This document shows positions 1 through 10,322 of a DNA stretch of 64,000 nucleotides, piece after piece. The notes below the pieces were generated by a model. The model worked only from the letters and a program-made list of their open reading frames with translations. It was not told the origin of the DNA and made no database searches. Position numbers and translations under genes: made by a program. Positions within the stretch are counted from its first letter, which is position 1, and every line of letters starts with the position of its first letter. This DNA comes from Progne subis subis (taxonomy: Eukaryota > Chordata > Aves > Passeriformes > Hirundinidae): contig JAKJHU010001563.1 of the NCBI GenBank assembly GCA_022316685.1, positions 1-64,000 of the forward strand. Direction: 5' to 3'.

Positions 1-2516
1 GAGAGTTGCTAGGGCATGTAGGAAAAACAGTAGGGTGGCCAAAGCTCAAACTTAATTTGGCAACTTTTGTAAAGGATAATAAAAAATGTTTTTACAAATA
101 TATTAGAGGCAAAGGAAGGGTAAGACCAACCTTTGTTCTCTGCTGGATGTGCGAGGGAACTCAGTAACTGCAGATGAGGAGAAGGCAGAAGTGCTTGATG
201 CCTTCTTTTCCTCAGTCTTTAGTGGGAAGATGTCGGGTGTTTTCCCCGAGATTCAGGTGGTTTTAGAGTCTTTTGCCCTCTGCAAAGCTCTTGTGCCACA
301 TGCAAAAAAGAAACGGAGTCTTCAGGTCCTGATTTTTCAAGATTGCATGCTTCATTTATTTTTTTTTATCTTACAATTTTCTCAGTGCCCCACAAAGGTC
401 TGTGCAGCTGCTCGGACATCTGGTGACTCCCCCCGAGCTGGGCAGTGGCTATCTTTTATACTAATTGCTATGTATTCTTTATTTATCATTACTTGCCAAT
501 ACCTATCACTTATACTAAACAGGTCATCCCAACTATGACCCAATCTCTTTAAACTACTTTATGACACCGTCACTACTGAAAATGGAGTGAGGGAAGAAAA
601 AAGAAGAAGCAGGAGACAATGCCCCAAATCGTCCAACTTGCCCCCATTCACTTCAATGCTAAAAACCTAAATCTACTGTTTCCTCACCCTGTGATAAGCT
701 AAACTGCTATCTTTCACACTTTTGTGGCTTGCAATCCTTCCCGCAGGGCAGGAAGCCTTTCCCATGGACTGAGATCAAAGCCAGTGTCTCTCTGAGCTCT
801 GGGCCGGGGTCCCAGACCCCCCTGTCCAGGTCTCTGACCCTCCAGGGCAGCCAAAGCAATGCCCTGGACTCCAACAGGAAGACAGCTTGTCCCCAGAACA
901 ACTGTCCTCCTGGGCTGGTAAATGGTGTCAGGGAGCAGAACGGTCCCTCTGTTATCCAGGGGGAGGCAGTCAGAGAACTGCTGAGATGCTTGGATGTTCA
1001 GAAATCTCTGGGCCCAGATGGGATCCATCCCAAGGTGATGAGGGAGCTGGCAGATGAGCCTGCAAAGCTGCTCTCCATCATTTACCAACAGCCCTGGCTC
1101 ACTGGTGAGGTTCCAGGTGACTGGAAGCTGGCCAATGTGACACCATTCACAAGAAGGGTGGGAAGGAGGATCCTGGTAATTAGAGGCCAGTTAGCCTGAC
1201 CTCAGTACCCGGTAAGGTCATGGAGCAGTTTATATTGAGTGTCATCACACAGCACCTACAGGATGGCCAGGGTATCAGACCCAGCCACCGTGGGTTTAGG
1301 AGGGGTAGGTCGTGTTTGACCAGCCTGGTCTCCTTTTATGACCAGGTAACCCACCTGGTGGATGTGGGAATGCTGTGGATGTTGTGTATTTGGACTTCAG
1401 CAAGGCCTTTGACACTGTCTCCCACAGCACACTCCTGGGAAAGCTGGCAGCCCACGGCTTGGACAGGAGCACTCTTTGCTGGGTTAAGAACTGGCTGCAT
1501 GGCCGGGCCCAGAGAGTGGTGGGGAACGGTGCTGCATGCAGCTGGCAGCCAGTCACCAGTGGTGTTCCTCAGGGGTCTGTGCTGGGGCCAGCTCTGTTCA
1601 GGATTTTATTGAGGACATGGATGAGGGTAATGAGTCTTTCCTTAACAAATTTGCAGATGACACCAAGCTGGGAGCATGTGTAGATCTGTTGGAAGGTAGG
1701 AGGGCTCTGCACTGAGACCTGGAACAGTTGGATGGGCCCAACTCCTGGCAGAGTCCAATAAGATGAGGTTTAATAAGTCCAAGTGCTGAGTCCTGCATTT
1801 TGGGCACAATAACCCCCCACAAGGTTGTAGTCTGGGGACAGTGTGGCTGGACAGTGCCCAGGCAGAAAGGGACCTGTTCCACTGATGGACAGCAGGCTGG
1901 ACATGAGCCAGCAGTGTGCCCAGGTGGCCAAGAAGGCCAATGGCACCTGGCCTGGATCAGGAATGGTGTGGCCAGCAGGAGCAGGGAGGTCATTCTTCCC
2001 CTCTACTCGGCACTGGTGAGGACACACCTGGAGTGTCCAGTTCTGGGCCCTCAGTTTAGGAAGGACGCTGAGATGCTTGAGTGCATCCAGAGGAGGGCAA
2101 CAAGGCTGGTGAGGGACTTGGAACACAAGTCCTGTGAGGAGTGGCTGAGGGAGCTGCTGTTCTTTACCCTGGAGAAAAGGAGACTCAGAGGTGACCTTCT
2201 CACTCTCTACAACTTCCTGAAGGGTGGTTATAGTCTGGTGGGGGTTGGTCTCTTTCTCCATGCAGCAACTGACAAAATGAGAGGACACAGTCTGAAGCTG
2301 TGTCAAGGGAAATACAGGTTGGATATTAGGAAAAAGGTGTGATAAAATATTGGAATGATCTGCCCGGGGAGGTGGTGGCATCACCGTCCCTGCAGGTGTT
2401 TGAAAAAAGTTTGGATGTTACACTCGGTGCCATGGTTTTGTTGAGGTGTTAGGGCATGGGTTGGACTCGATGATCTTGAAGATCTCTTCCAAGCTAGTGA
2501 TTCCATGATTCTGTCA
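1..2516 (+). mobile_element. CR1 LINE, reverse-transcriptase ORF and 3' end, interrupted by a solo LTR
   Basis: CR1 non-LTR retrotransposon, 5' truncated by the window edge. Reverse-transcriptase palm motifs are readable at about 1,375-1,600: YLDFSKAFD (motif A) and [10 protein letters not shown] (motif B). The following catalytic motif FADD is disrupted here by frame changes, whereas the copy in the right arm keeps FADDTKLG. The 3' tail ends near 2,516 with the CR1-type imperfect octamer repeat (ATTCCATG, ATTCTGTC). A 646-bp LTR at 231-876 splits the element. Frames are broken in several places, so it is a dead copy. Confidence 0.93.
231..876 (-). mobile_element. Solo LTR of the class II ERV family, inserted in CR1
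   Basis: The reverse complement begins TGTTGGAGTCC and ends with GACA, matching the LTRs of the provirus at 17,745-27,306 over their length. It is flanked by a perfect 6-bp direct repeat GGAAGA (225-230 and 877-882). The homologous CR1 in the right arm (around 53,550) is uninterrupted and has a single GGAAGA, giving a natural empty-site comparison. It is therefore a genuine insertion reduced to a solo LTR, made after the arms duplicated. Confidence 0.95.
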
Positions 2517-2952
2517 TTTGTACGGAGTACAAGCCTGGCTGAATGCAGAGAAAGAATCACCAGAGCCTGCAGCCAGAAGTGGAGAGTTGTGTGATAATCA
2601 TTCCAACACCCCATGGACATCTTCAAAGTGATCCAGAACATGAAAATGGGCAGAAAGAGGGAATTTGTTTCTGTGTTCAGTTTTGATGATTCTACATGTC
2701 ATGCACTTGTATAAATCAAGAGTACAATCCGTTCATTGGAAGCAGCAGAACAAGCTCTCAGAGCAGATGACAGAAAGAATCTGAAAAGGAGAAATGCAGG
2801 GAATGACTTGGTGAACTTGGTCTATAAGAAGGGTCATTTTGTCCAAATCATTTCCAATCCATTCCCTCTACTTTTGTCCTTCCTAACAAGGGCAATTACA
2901 TCTCAGATTTCCCATGAAATGAGAACCCTGAGCTTGTGGAACTGCCTTAAAG
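2517..2952. other. Arm spacer without recognisable gene
   Basis: Ordinary AT-balanced sequence shared with the right arm (about 51,480-51,900, inverted). An 87-codon frame (2,736-2,999) is open but has no recognisable domain and no equivalent in the right arm. I see nothing else. Confidence 0.6.
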
Positions 2953-3350
2953 ATGCCCTGTTCCTCTGCAGGGACACTCAGGCTGAAACAGGAGCCTGAG
3001 TCCTGTCTGAGCCCTGAGTCCTCCTCCGAGCTGGAATTTGTGCTGTGCTGGGGAGGAGGAGGAGGAGGAGGAGGGGAGAACGATGGGCGCTGTGTGTCAG
3101 GAGCAGGAGGTTTGGGCCGCAGGACATTCCGCCTGTGCCGCTGCCCCGCAATCAGCGGCCGTGCCCGGGGCTCTGGGCCTGGCCCCGCGTGCGCTGAGCT
3201 CCCGACACTGCGGGAGCTCCCCGGGCTGGGCTCAGGTTCTGCTGGGACTGGGCAGCAGGCTGGGCTCCAACTGGGATCAGCAGCAGCTGGAAATACCTCT
3301 GGGCATCTCCACTTTGTGCTGCTGCTCAGAAGCAATGATGAAGCGAATTA
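2953..3350. other. CpG-rich segment with GGA-repeat, conserved in both arms
   Basis: A (GGA)n run at about 3,053-3,075 is followed by a CpG-rich stretch to about 3,250. The right-arm equivalent lies at 50,700-50,957 plus 51,331-51,450, split there by a solo LTR. Several frames stay open simply because of composition. It could be a decayed CpG island or first exon of a host gene; I do not recognise a protein. Confidence 0.5.
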
Positions 3351-3670
3351 AGAATTTCTCTTTTTTTTTTTCTCTTCTGGTGGATTTTTTCATTTTATTT
3401 TTCATTCCAGAGGCAAATTCTGTGATGGCCTCTGTGAGTTGATTCTATTTCAGCAGCAACAGCAACAGGGCTGTGTTTGAGCAATGCAAATGTGGCCTGT
3501 GTGGCTTTAATTCTCCTCAACTTTGAGCTCAGGGACCTGTGAACCTTTGGAGATCTGCTACTTATTATGCCAGAGTTCCCCATCACAAAGGCACTCTGGG
3601 TGGCACCAATCAAAAAATTGCAATTTTACAGATAAAATTCAAGTGGCAAGCAGAAGAGGGGCAAGAGCAG

Positions 3671-4327
3671 TCATGATCTACAAATCCCAAGGCAAAGGCA
3701 GCGGCAGCCTCCTGCTGTCACCTCGGGGTGATTAAAACAGTGCTGAAAACAGCGCTGGAACCCGATCCTTTCTTTCTCTGGTGGCTGGCTCAGGGCAGCA
3801 CAGCCGGGCCCTGAGGAATAAGGGCTGTTTGTGGGTGATTGTCGCTCTGCTCCAGAATTCAGCTGGAAAATCCGCTGGGAAGCCGAGGCAGGAGCAGGTG
3901 GGAAGGGGCCGGCGCTGCTGCTGCTCCTGCCCGGGAGCCCCGGCTGGGCCGGGCCGGCGCCCGCTGCGCTGCGGCTCCTGCTGCTGCCAGAGCCGGGCGG
4001 GACTCGGGCACAGGGAATGGACACGGGGGGACAGCAAAGGCCTGGGCGGCTGCAGGGATGTTCGCGCTGGGGCCAGCGCCAGCACACAGCTTCAGCTGCA
4101 ATGAACCCCGAGGGAAACGCTGGGGAAAGGCTCCATTTCAGCCTTTCTTTACTCACGGCTGTGAAGGGACCAAAATCAAAGGAGAACAAGCAGGGCCCGA
4201 CCCCTTCTCCTTTGGGAGGAGCCCCGTGCCTAGGGCTGTGAGGGGCTGTGAGGGGCCATGAGGGGCTGTGAGGGATTGTGAGGGGGAAAAGGGTCTCTGA
4301 GAGGCTGTGGGAGGCCAGGCACCTCAT
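3671..4327 (-). CDS. Hypothetical 218-codon ORF over a CpG-rich core (left-arm copy)
   Basis: An ATG-initiated frame of 218 codons runs antisense through the CpG-rich block. The inverted arm carries the same-length frame (49,715-50,371) with about a dozen amino-acid differences and no indel. The predicted product is rich in Pro, Ser, Ala and Arg and has no domain, signal peptide or membrane segment I recognise. High GC alone can keep a frame open, and a 136-codon frame is open on the other strand in both arms too. I treat it as an unproven ORF; it may mark an old CpG island or untranslated exon. Confidence 0.25.
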   Translation of the reverse strand: MRCLASHSLSETLFPLTIPHSPSWPLTAPHSPRHGAPPKGEGVGPCLFSFDFGPFTAVSKERLKWSLSPAFPSGFIAAEAVCWRWPQREHPCSRPGLCCPPVSIPCARVPPGSGSSRSRSAAGAGPAQPGLPGRSSSSAGPFPPAPASASQRIFQLNSGAERQSPTNSPYSSGPGCAALSQPPEKERIGFQRCFQHCFNHPEVTAGGCRCLCLGICRS

Positions 4328-4450
4328 GGAACCAAGGGTCTATTAGGACACTGTAGAACCAAGGAGATTCCTGTTGACAGTACAGAACCTCATGGATCAT
4401 AGATCCTTGTGACACAGCAGAACCAAGGAGAATGTTGTTGGCAGAGTGTC
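4239..4450 (+). repeat. GAGGGGCTGT short repeat plus one block of the dispersed ~50-bp repeat
   Basis: 4,239-4,290 is an imperfect array of a ~10-bp GAGGGGCTGT unit. 4,312-4,440 contains units of the repeat typified by CATGGAACCAAGG...GACACTG, which recurs at 27,307-28,010, 30,840-31,372, 49,540-49,760 and 63,481-63,790. The right arm has about one extra unit in this block, so copy number has changed since the arms duplicated. Confidence 0.75.
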
Positions 4451-4608
4451 TGAGCACAGCTGCTGCAGGGATCCATGTACAGGTATGACTATGGAATGGG
4501 ATAGACCAGACCAGGATAGTCCCGTTGGGAATGATCTGCAGTTCAGGGCAGAATGATGGTCTGGTCCAAGTGCCTGAGCCCTCCAGGGCTGACCAAAAGT
4601 GAAAGCAG

Positions 4609-4740
4609 TCATTAAGGGCACTGTCCAAATGTCTCTTAAACACTGACAGCCTTGGGGCATCAACCACCTCTCCAGGGAGCCTGTGCAGTGTTTGAGCACC
4701 CTCTCAGGAAAGAAACACTTTCTCCTGTGCAGTCTAAACC
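4609..4740 (-). mobile_element. CR1 3' fragment (second subfamily)
   Basis: Read on the minus strand this is the CR1 3'-end consensus region running from GGTTTAGACTG through the TCAAACACTG and GGTTGATGCCCCAAG segments. It is present in inverted orientation in the right arm at 49,234-49,359, so it was in place before the duplication. Confidence 0.75.
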
Positions 4741-5165
4741 ATCCCTGGTACAGCTTTCTCCCACATTCCATCCCAGGATATGAGGGAGAAGAGAAAGGGA
4801 AATGCAGGGCAGAACCAGGGGGCAGTGAGATGGGAGTGTGCAGCCTGCAGGGACACAGCAGCAGCTGTGGGACAGTGCAGGACAAGCTGTGCTGGACATG
4901 GCCAAGGGCCCTGGCAGGGCTGGCAGTGCCCAGGAGAAGCCAAGTCTTGGTGCCCTGGGGCACAGCAGGGTCTGTGCCACCAAGGGCTGTGAGGAGACAC
5001 CTTGTCCTGAGGCCCTGGGGCCTCCTGGCACAGCCCAGCAAGGCTGGGCCCTGTCACCCCCTTGTCCTGCCCTCAGCATCCCCCCACATCCCAGTGGCCT
5101 CAGGGATCTGCTGGGACCAGTCCCTGGGGAGCCTTGGGCAGGAATGGCCCTGGGGGGCTCCTGAA
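4741..5165. other. Unclassified GC-rich arm segment with a diverged third copy
   Basis: Matches 48,800-49,230 in the right arm and, more weakly, 9,656-10,250, where the phrase around GCTGCACAC(T/G)CCCATCTCGCTGTGCCC is shared. Open frames here are compositional. It looks like a low-copy repeat family rather than a gene. Confidence 0.5.
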
Positions 5166-5169
5166 TGCT

Positions 5170-5710
5170 CCCAGGGACTGCAGGTTTTCCAAAGGACTTG
5201 GGGTTTTGCTTTGGCCTGGGAGTCTCTGAGGGGTTTGTGCAATCATGGCCTCCAATTAGCTGCTGTAGTTCGTCCCTGGACATGTTTTGTCAGTAACAAC
5301 ACTCAGTGGGGCTCATTAATGCCTCAAAGTACGCAAGAATCATTAAAGTACTACTTTTTGACACTGAATCCCTGACAGGTTTGTGCAGTCATGGCCTCCA
5401 ATTATCAAATATTTAATGAGTCCCTAGAGAGGCTTTGTATTGACACTCAGCGGGGCTCATTCATGCTTTGAGATACTCAAGGGTTTTTAAGGTACTTTGG
5501 GTTTTCCTTTCCACACTGAGTCTCTGAGAGGTTTTTGGGCAATCATGGCCTCCAGTTCTCTCCTCCAAGGAGTCCATGAGGAGCCTGTGTTGGGGATGGA
5601 CCTCAGTGGGACCCATGAATGCTGTGAGACACTTTGGGTTTTTCCTGTGACTTGGGCTGCTGGAAAGGTTTGTGCAATCTCCTCTCAGGCCCTGAGGGCT
5701 CAGCACCAAA
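5170..5710 (+). repeat. Degenerate tandem repeat, ~120-150 bp unit, about four copies
   Basis: Successive units carry the same sequence of landmarks: GGTTTTCCAAAG/AGGTACTTTGGG, then AGTCTCTGAGAGGTTTGTGCAATCATGGCCTCCA split over the line, then GGAGTCC(A/C)TGAGGA. Units start near 5,170, 5,310, 5,460 and 5,600. The right arm repeats them inverted at about 48,240-48,790. Confidence 0.7.
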
Positions 5711-5767
5711 TGCACTACGGCGCTCACTGGGATCAAGCAAGTCCTGACAAACCATGGCTGTGCCTTG

Positions 5768-6334
5768 ATTTCCCTCTGGGCTGGTGCAGCTCATTAGGAA
5801 TGTTTTCTACAACAGTTATGGAGAAAGATTTCAAAGAGCTTCTAAGAAATACACATTCCTGTTATAAAGGGTGTGTTTTATTACTGTTATCTCTAGAGGA
5901 GAGGTGATTGCAGCATTCTGTGATTGATATTGATCCAGGGTCACTCCTCAGGAGGTCTGACCTGGTCAAAGAAGCTGTGCCTTGAGGTCTGACCCAGTGT
6001 GGACAACTTTGCTGCACATTCCCCAAGCCCATCCTGTCTGACCTCACTCACCTGGGACCTGCTTTCCTTGGAGAGCTGCCTGCACTCAGGCAAAAAGGGG
6101 TTTTCTATTTTTTGAAGCAATGTAAAACTCCTAATTTTCCCCACTGAGGATAGACACACTTCTCAAGTGTGTGCCAGCCCAAGGTACCACCAAAACCACT
6201 GCAGCCGTGCCCTGGGCCAGCTGTGAGGGTGGATCATCATCCCAACCTGCCCTGGGCCACTGCAAGGGGCTGTGGCCATGGACACTGCACTGACCCCACT
6301 GCTGGGTTTGGGTGCCACAGCAACTGTGAGCAGT
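5768..6334. other. Unique sequence beyond the arm junction, no gene seen
   Basis: Homology to the right arm stops at 5,767. No domain, long frame or repeat is evident until the minisatellite starts. Confidence 0.5.
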
Positions 6335-6865
6335 TCAAGGTTCCTTGGAAACACTGGGGAGGACTGGGACACACTGGGGGACACTGGGAACGCTGTGGAG
6401 GACACTGGGACATACTGGGAGTGATAATGGGATGGACTGGGACACCCTGGGAACAGGGGGAATGCTGAGGAGGAATCTGGGCAGACTGGGATGGACTGTG
6501 GGGGGTACACTGAGACATACTGGGACATACTGAGAGTGATACTGGGCCATACTGAGACATACTGGGGGTACTGTTGAGTGATACTGGGGGATACTGGGAC
6601 AAACTTGGGACACTGGGAACACTGTGGACAATCCAGGGGACTCTGGGGTGTACTTGGATGATACTGGGGGGAACTGGAAGGGAATGGAAATGAACTCAGG
6701 TGTATTGGGAGGGACTGGGCTGCACTTGGAGGGCCTGGAGGGCACTGGGGTTTTACTTGGCTTTACTGAGGATGAAATGTGCTGTAGTGGGTGGGACTGG
6801 AGGGGCACTGTATATGTACTGGGCTATACTGGGGATAACCTGGACTGGAGTGGAAGAGACTGGAG
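6335..6865 (+). repeat. CTGGGACA-type minisatellite
   Basis: Imperfect tandem units of ~10-11 bp built on ACTGGGACAT/ACTGGGA, often in 20-30 bp higher combinations (ACACTGGGAACGCTGTGG, ATACTGGGAGTGAT). The strand is strongly G-rich. Reading frames through it are repeat artefacts. Confidence 0.85.
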
Positions 6866-6879
6866 GGATTGAATGACCT

Positions 6880-7700
6880 TTTCCCGCCCCCGCAGTTTCC
6901 TATTTGTGGAGACTGCCGCCAATCAACGCTCGCAGCCAATCAGCACAGCAATAGGGACACAAGGGCGGGGTTTGCTGCCTGCGCCATCTTTTCTGTTTGC
7001 CTATAACTCCCATCACGCCCCGCGGCCCGACTGAACCCCAACGGAGCTGGGACTTCAACGCCCATCATGCCCCGCGCTCCACAGAACACCGCCCCCACTC
7101 CCCCCCTCGTTATCCGCCCCCCATGTATCCCATCAGTGTCCTCCAGACCCTGCACGGTGACGAAACGCCTGCTCCGCGCCCATTCGGGACCCCCCCCCAA
7201 AAGCGTTCCCAATGCTCTCAACCCCATCGCTGCCCGTTTCTGGCCACTTCTCGAATTCATCTCCTCTCATCCCCCGCGGCATCAGAGCCCCTTCAAACAG
7301 TGCCGCGTTTATAAATCCTGCAGTGCCCAGCGCCCTAAAGAGCCCGGTTACAGCTCCCCAAGCTCCCCCCAAGTTCTCCCGAACCGTAAACGTTCCCCTC
7401 GAGGACCTCAAGTCGAGGCTCGGACGCAAAAGTGATCCCCAAGTGCCATCCCGGACCCCCAAAAGCTCCGTTAGAGCCAGTTCCGGGACTACAGCTCCCA
7501 GGATGCTCCGCGGCTCACTTGAAGGGCGATTCCAGCGGTGACTTCATCTCCCGTCATGCCCCGCGCCCCAGAGAAAACCATTGGAGCTGTGCCCAGAACT
7601 CCCGTGATGCTCCGCGGCCCGATTGAACCGTGTTATACCCGCGCCTACAACTCCCATCATCCCCCGCGCCCCAGAGAGCCCCGTCAGAGCCCCCCAAGTG
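6880..7700. promoter_or_regulatory. CpG-rich promoter-like block
   Basis: After the minisatellite the sequence becomes CpG-rich and carries promoter elements: GC boxes (CCCGCCCCCGC near 6,883; GGGCGGGG near 6,963), two CCAAT boxes (near 6,918 and 6,935), and GCGCCATCTTTT near 6,981, which fits a YY1 site. This is followed by several ACTACAACTCCCATCATGC-like motifs of ZNF143/STAF type. No first exon can be assigned confidently; a TATA box is absent. It could be the orphaned promoter of a host gene lost or moved by rearrangement. Confidence 0.55.
7001..7668 (+). repeat. Six ZNF143-like motifs in an alternating ~51/102-bp array
   Basis: Copies of the motif (consensus near ACTACAACTCCCATCATGC followed by CCCGCG) begin near 7,001, 7,051, 7,487, 7,541, 7,592 and 7,643. 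Spacing is about 51 bp inside each cluster. The sequence after the motif alternates between a CGGCCCGAcTGAACC type (copies 1, 3, 5) and a CGCCCCAGAGA type (copies 2, 4, 6), so the true unit is a ~102-bp dimer. Sequence between 7,077 and 7,486 keeps the same composition but the motif is not recognisable. Confidence 0.7.
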
Positions 7701-8474
7701 CCCGCCCGGAGCCTGAAGGGCCCCCAGATTCCCCTCCCTGACTCCCAAGTGCCCCCCTGGACCCCCAAGTGCTCCCCCGGATCACGAATTGTCCGACTGA
7801 ATCCTAATGCCCCTCCAAGTGCCGCCCGCTCCCCAAGAGTCCTTCAGACCCTCAAGTTCTTTCCAAATTCCCTCCCCAGACCCAAAACTGCCCCAAATGT
7901 GCCCCAGAAATGTCTCCATGGACCCCCAAGAGGCACCTTTTACCCTGTCTGAGAAAATGCTAAAAAATACGAGAAATGGAATAAAATTAGGACTAGTTAG
8001 CATATATAGGGAGAAATCAATAGCAAATAGGAGTCAATTAATTATTTCAGGGAATTGTGTTGCTTAAAACAAATGGCTAAAAAATTATTGGTTGCATAAA
8101 TTGTATATATATTTTAATATAAATATAAAAATTAGGTATATGGAAACATAGAATTACATTATCATGAAAAAGAAAGATGCAATTTTATTTTATTATTTAA
8201 TTAGATTTTTATTGTAAAGAAAAATGCTTTTTTTGTTGTTGTTATGTTTTAGGACAGTTTTAGGACTGTTTTAGGGCAGTGTCAGACATAGTCCGGTTGG
8301 GAGTAAGGAGCAGGTTTTCCAAAGAGGGTCAACTTGCAAGCGGCTCATTCTTCTCTGGGCCCAGACCTCCTAAAGAGACATTCAGCATCAAGATCAGTTG
8401 GAGAATGCTTTTGTCACCTCTTCTCAGAACTGAAATTTTTTTAAAAACCGCACATGATTAAAAAAACCAAAAAA
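7701..8474. other. Pro-rich/CpG tail then AT-rich stretch, no gene seen
   Basis: 7,701-7,960 is C-rich with CCCCCAAGTG repeats. 7,960-8,240 is strongly AT-rich. An 11-bp unit TTTTAGGACAG is tandemly repeated three times at about 8,248-8,280. Nothing codes convincingly. Confidence 0.5.
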
Positions 8475-8788
8475 TCATGAGATGCACTTTGAAATCTCTC
8501 TCCTTAACAAAACTCCAAACTGTCTCCAGTCATCTGAACATGCCCTGGAGACTTGAACACAATTGAAAGACGACAAAGAGCTACTGAGGGTTTTCTGTAT
8601 TTTCATGAGCCCCACGGTGGATTTGGGGCTGAGTCCAGGACCCTCAGGCACTGAGAGAAAGTTGAAAAAGCTGCTCAGGGAGGCAGAAGCAAAACTCCAA
8701 GTCCCTTGGAGCATCACTGGGCCCCAGTGAGGGCAGGGAGTGCCAAAGGCTCCCCAGGCACTGGTGAGGCAGATCCTTGAGGCCAGGT
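8475..8788 (-). other. Diverged third copy of arm sequence (first part)
   Basis: Landmarks of the right arm recur in the same order: GAGCCCCA(C/T)GGTGGATTTGGGGCTGAG near 8,608, then GCTCCCCAGG and CAGATCC(T/C)TGAGGCCA near 8,775. Similarity is much weaker than between the arms. It resumes after the solo LTR at 9,656-10,322, showing that the LTR split a pre-existing low-copy repeat. Confidence 0.5.
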
Positions 8789-9655
8789 CCTTTTAGTGCT
8801 TTTATTATTCAGCTCTTTTGAAAGAGATGGCTCAGGGGAATGCCTACAACACCACTGCTCTCAATGGGCACTGCTGAGGAGGAGCTCTTCGACGAATCTG
8901 CTGCTCACACTGCAGAGTCAGGAGCGTTGCCTCGCGGGAGTCTCTAAGATCTCACTCTCAGCATGCTTTGGCCAAGGGGTGTCTCCCAGTAGGTGCTTCT
9001 TAGGTCGGGGTGAGAACTTGGAGATTCACCAGAAAGGGTTTATGGACGCTTGAAGGTCTTCCTCACCCACTAATGCCTCTCATTTTGTTGGAGTTTGTGT
9101 CGGCTCATTGTTACTAGGGGTTGTTGGTATTTACCACATTTCTGGTTGAGAGGTGCACCTTGGGAGTCCCCCTTATTTCCATACTGGGTGGTGCTAGATG
9201 GAGAGTAGTTGGGATCTGGGCGGTGCCTTCAGGTTGATGAGCAGATGAGGAGGAGCTGCTGGGAGGCAGGTGGTGTCAGTGCTTTGATGGATGTGGTGGC
9301 AGATGAGGCACATGCGGCGTTGATAGCTCAGCGGGCCAACTGGGGAGCAGCGGATGCTTAACTTGGAACAAGGTAAGGGGGAACTGGGAAGGAACTATGG
9401 GGTTTTGGAGCTAACTTGGAATAAGGTAAGGGGAATGCACAACACTAGGTACGGAACTGGAGTCTGGGGGGTACAAGGAACAGATAACAAAGACAGATAA
9501 CATTGGTACACAGAACAGGTAACAAAGAACATTAATACAAACAACCGTTTAACATATTAACATTTGTACACAGAACAAAGAACATTAATACAGACAACTG
9601 TTTAACCTATTATAAACTCCTATTACTCTGCACCCTTTTGATTTTATTCCTCACA
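8789..9655 (-). mobile_element. Solo LTR of the class I ERV family (as at 38,075-48,199)
   Basis: Shares with the LTRs at 38,075-38,937 and 47,370-48,199 the run from CTTTTATTATTCAGCTCTTTT, through GCCTACAACACCACTGCTC and TAGGGGTTGTTGGTAT, to TTTTATTCCTCACA at the right end. The start is uncertain because the terminal TG and some 30 bp are missing or altered. A direct repeat CCAGG flanks 8,789-9,655 and may be the TSD. Orientation is minus, as in the provirus. Confidence 0.85.
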
Positions 9656-10322
9656 CCAGGACTCCAGGGAGCCAAAGGCTGTGAGCAGGGAACTGCAATG
9701 CTGAGCAAGGCCTGGGCTGGCTGGAGGAAGCAGAAAGGCCAAGCCCTGAGGCCAGGCCTGGCACAGCAGGGCCTGTCCCTCACGGGTGGCTCGGGACTGT
9801 TTGTGGGGCAGGGGGATGGCAGGGGCAGCAAGGACAAATGTCAGAAAGCTGCAAGCCCTGCCAGGCTCCTCAGGGAGGGGCGAGGCAGAAGCAAAGTGCA
9901 GTCCCTGGAAGGAAAGTTCCTTCTGTGGGGCCTCCAGAGGCGCTGCCAGAGCCCAGGGGACAAAGGCCTGGGTGCCTGTGGCCCTGCCAGCCCTGCCCAG
10001 ACCTTGGCCATCTCTCCTGCAGGCTGTGCCCCCTGTGCGTGCTGCTCCTGTGCCCTGGCCGGCTGCACACGCCCATCTCGCTGTGCCCCCCAGCATTTCT
10101 CAGCCCAGCATTTCTGTGCCCTCCCTGGGCTCCCTGCACCCAGCGCTGCCGGCTCCTGGCACACAGAGCCAGGGCATGGCCCAGGCTCCCGCTGGGACAC
10201 CTTGAGCACCAAAATTCTACCCTGGCAGGGAGTTTTCTTCTTCCTCACCTCCAGGCTGAGCCTTCCAAGCTGCACTTTGGGGTGGTTTCCTTGTCTTGCC
10301 ACTGCCAAGGAAAGCTCTGTCT
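9656..10322. other. Diverged copy of arm sequence (second part), no gene
   Basis: GC-rich sequence related to 4,800-5,160 and 48,800-49,200. A 332-codon plus-strand frame crosses it into the CR1 that follows, but it has no domain and its length reflects composition. Confidence 0.45.

Larger units (their letters stand above)
1..5767. repeat. Left arm of a ~5 kb inverted duplication
   Basis: The reverse complement of 48,200-53,781 aligns along this whole stretch. Position 1 pairs with about 53,781 and position 5,767 with 48,200. Shared order: CR1 LINE, short unique spacer, CpG-rich block, ~50-bp dispersed repeat, CR1 3' fragment, ~120-150-bp tandem repeats. The arm continues past the window start, because the right-hand CR1 extends further. 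The arms differ by scattered substitutions, by repeat copy number near 4,340-4,440, and by one private solo LTR each, so they are old, independent copies rather than an assembly echo. Confidence 0.93.

Noticed and set aside
6163..6808. Pro/Ser-rich frames on the minus strand of the minisatellite
   Set aside because: Translation of an ACTGGGA-type tandem repeat; no non-repetitive coding sequence.
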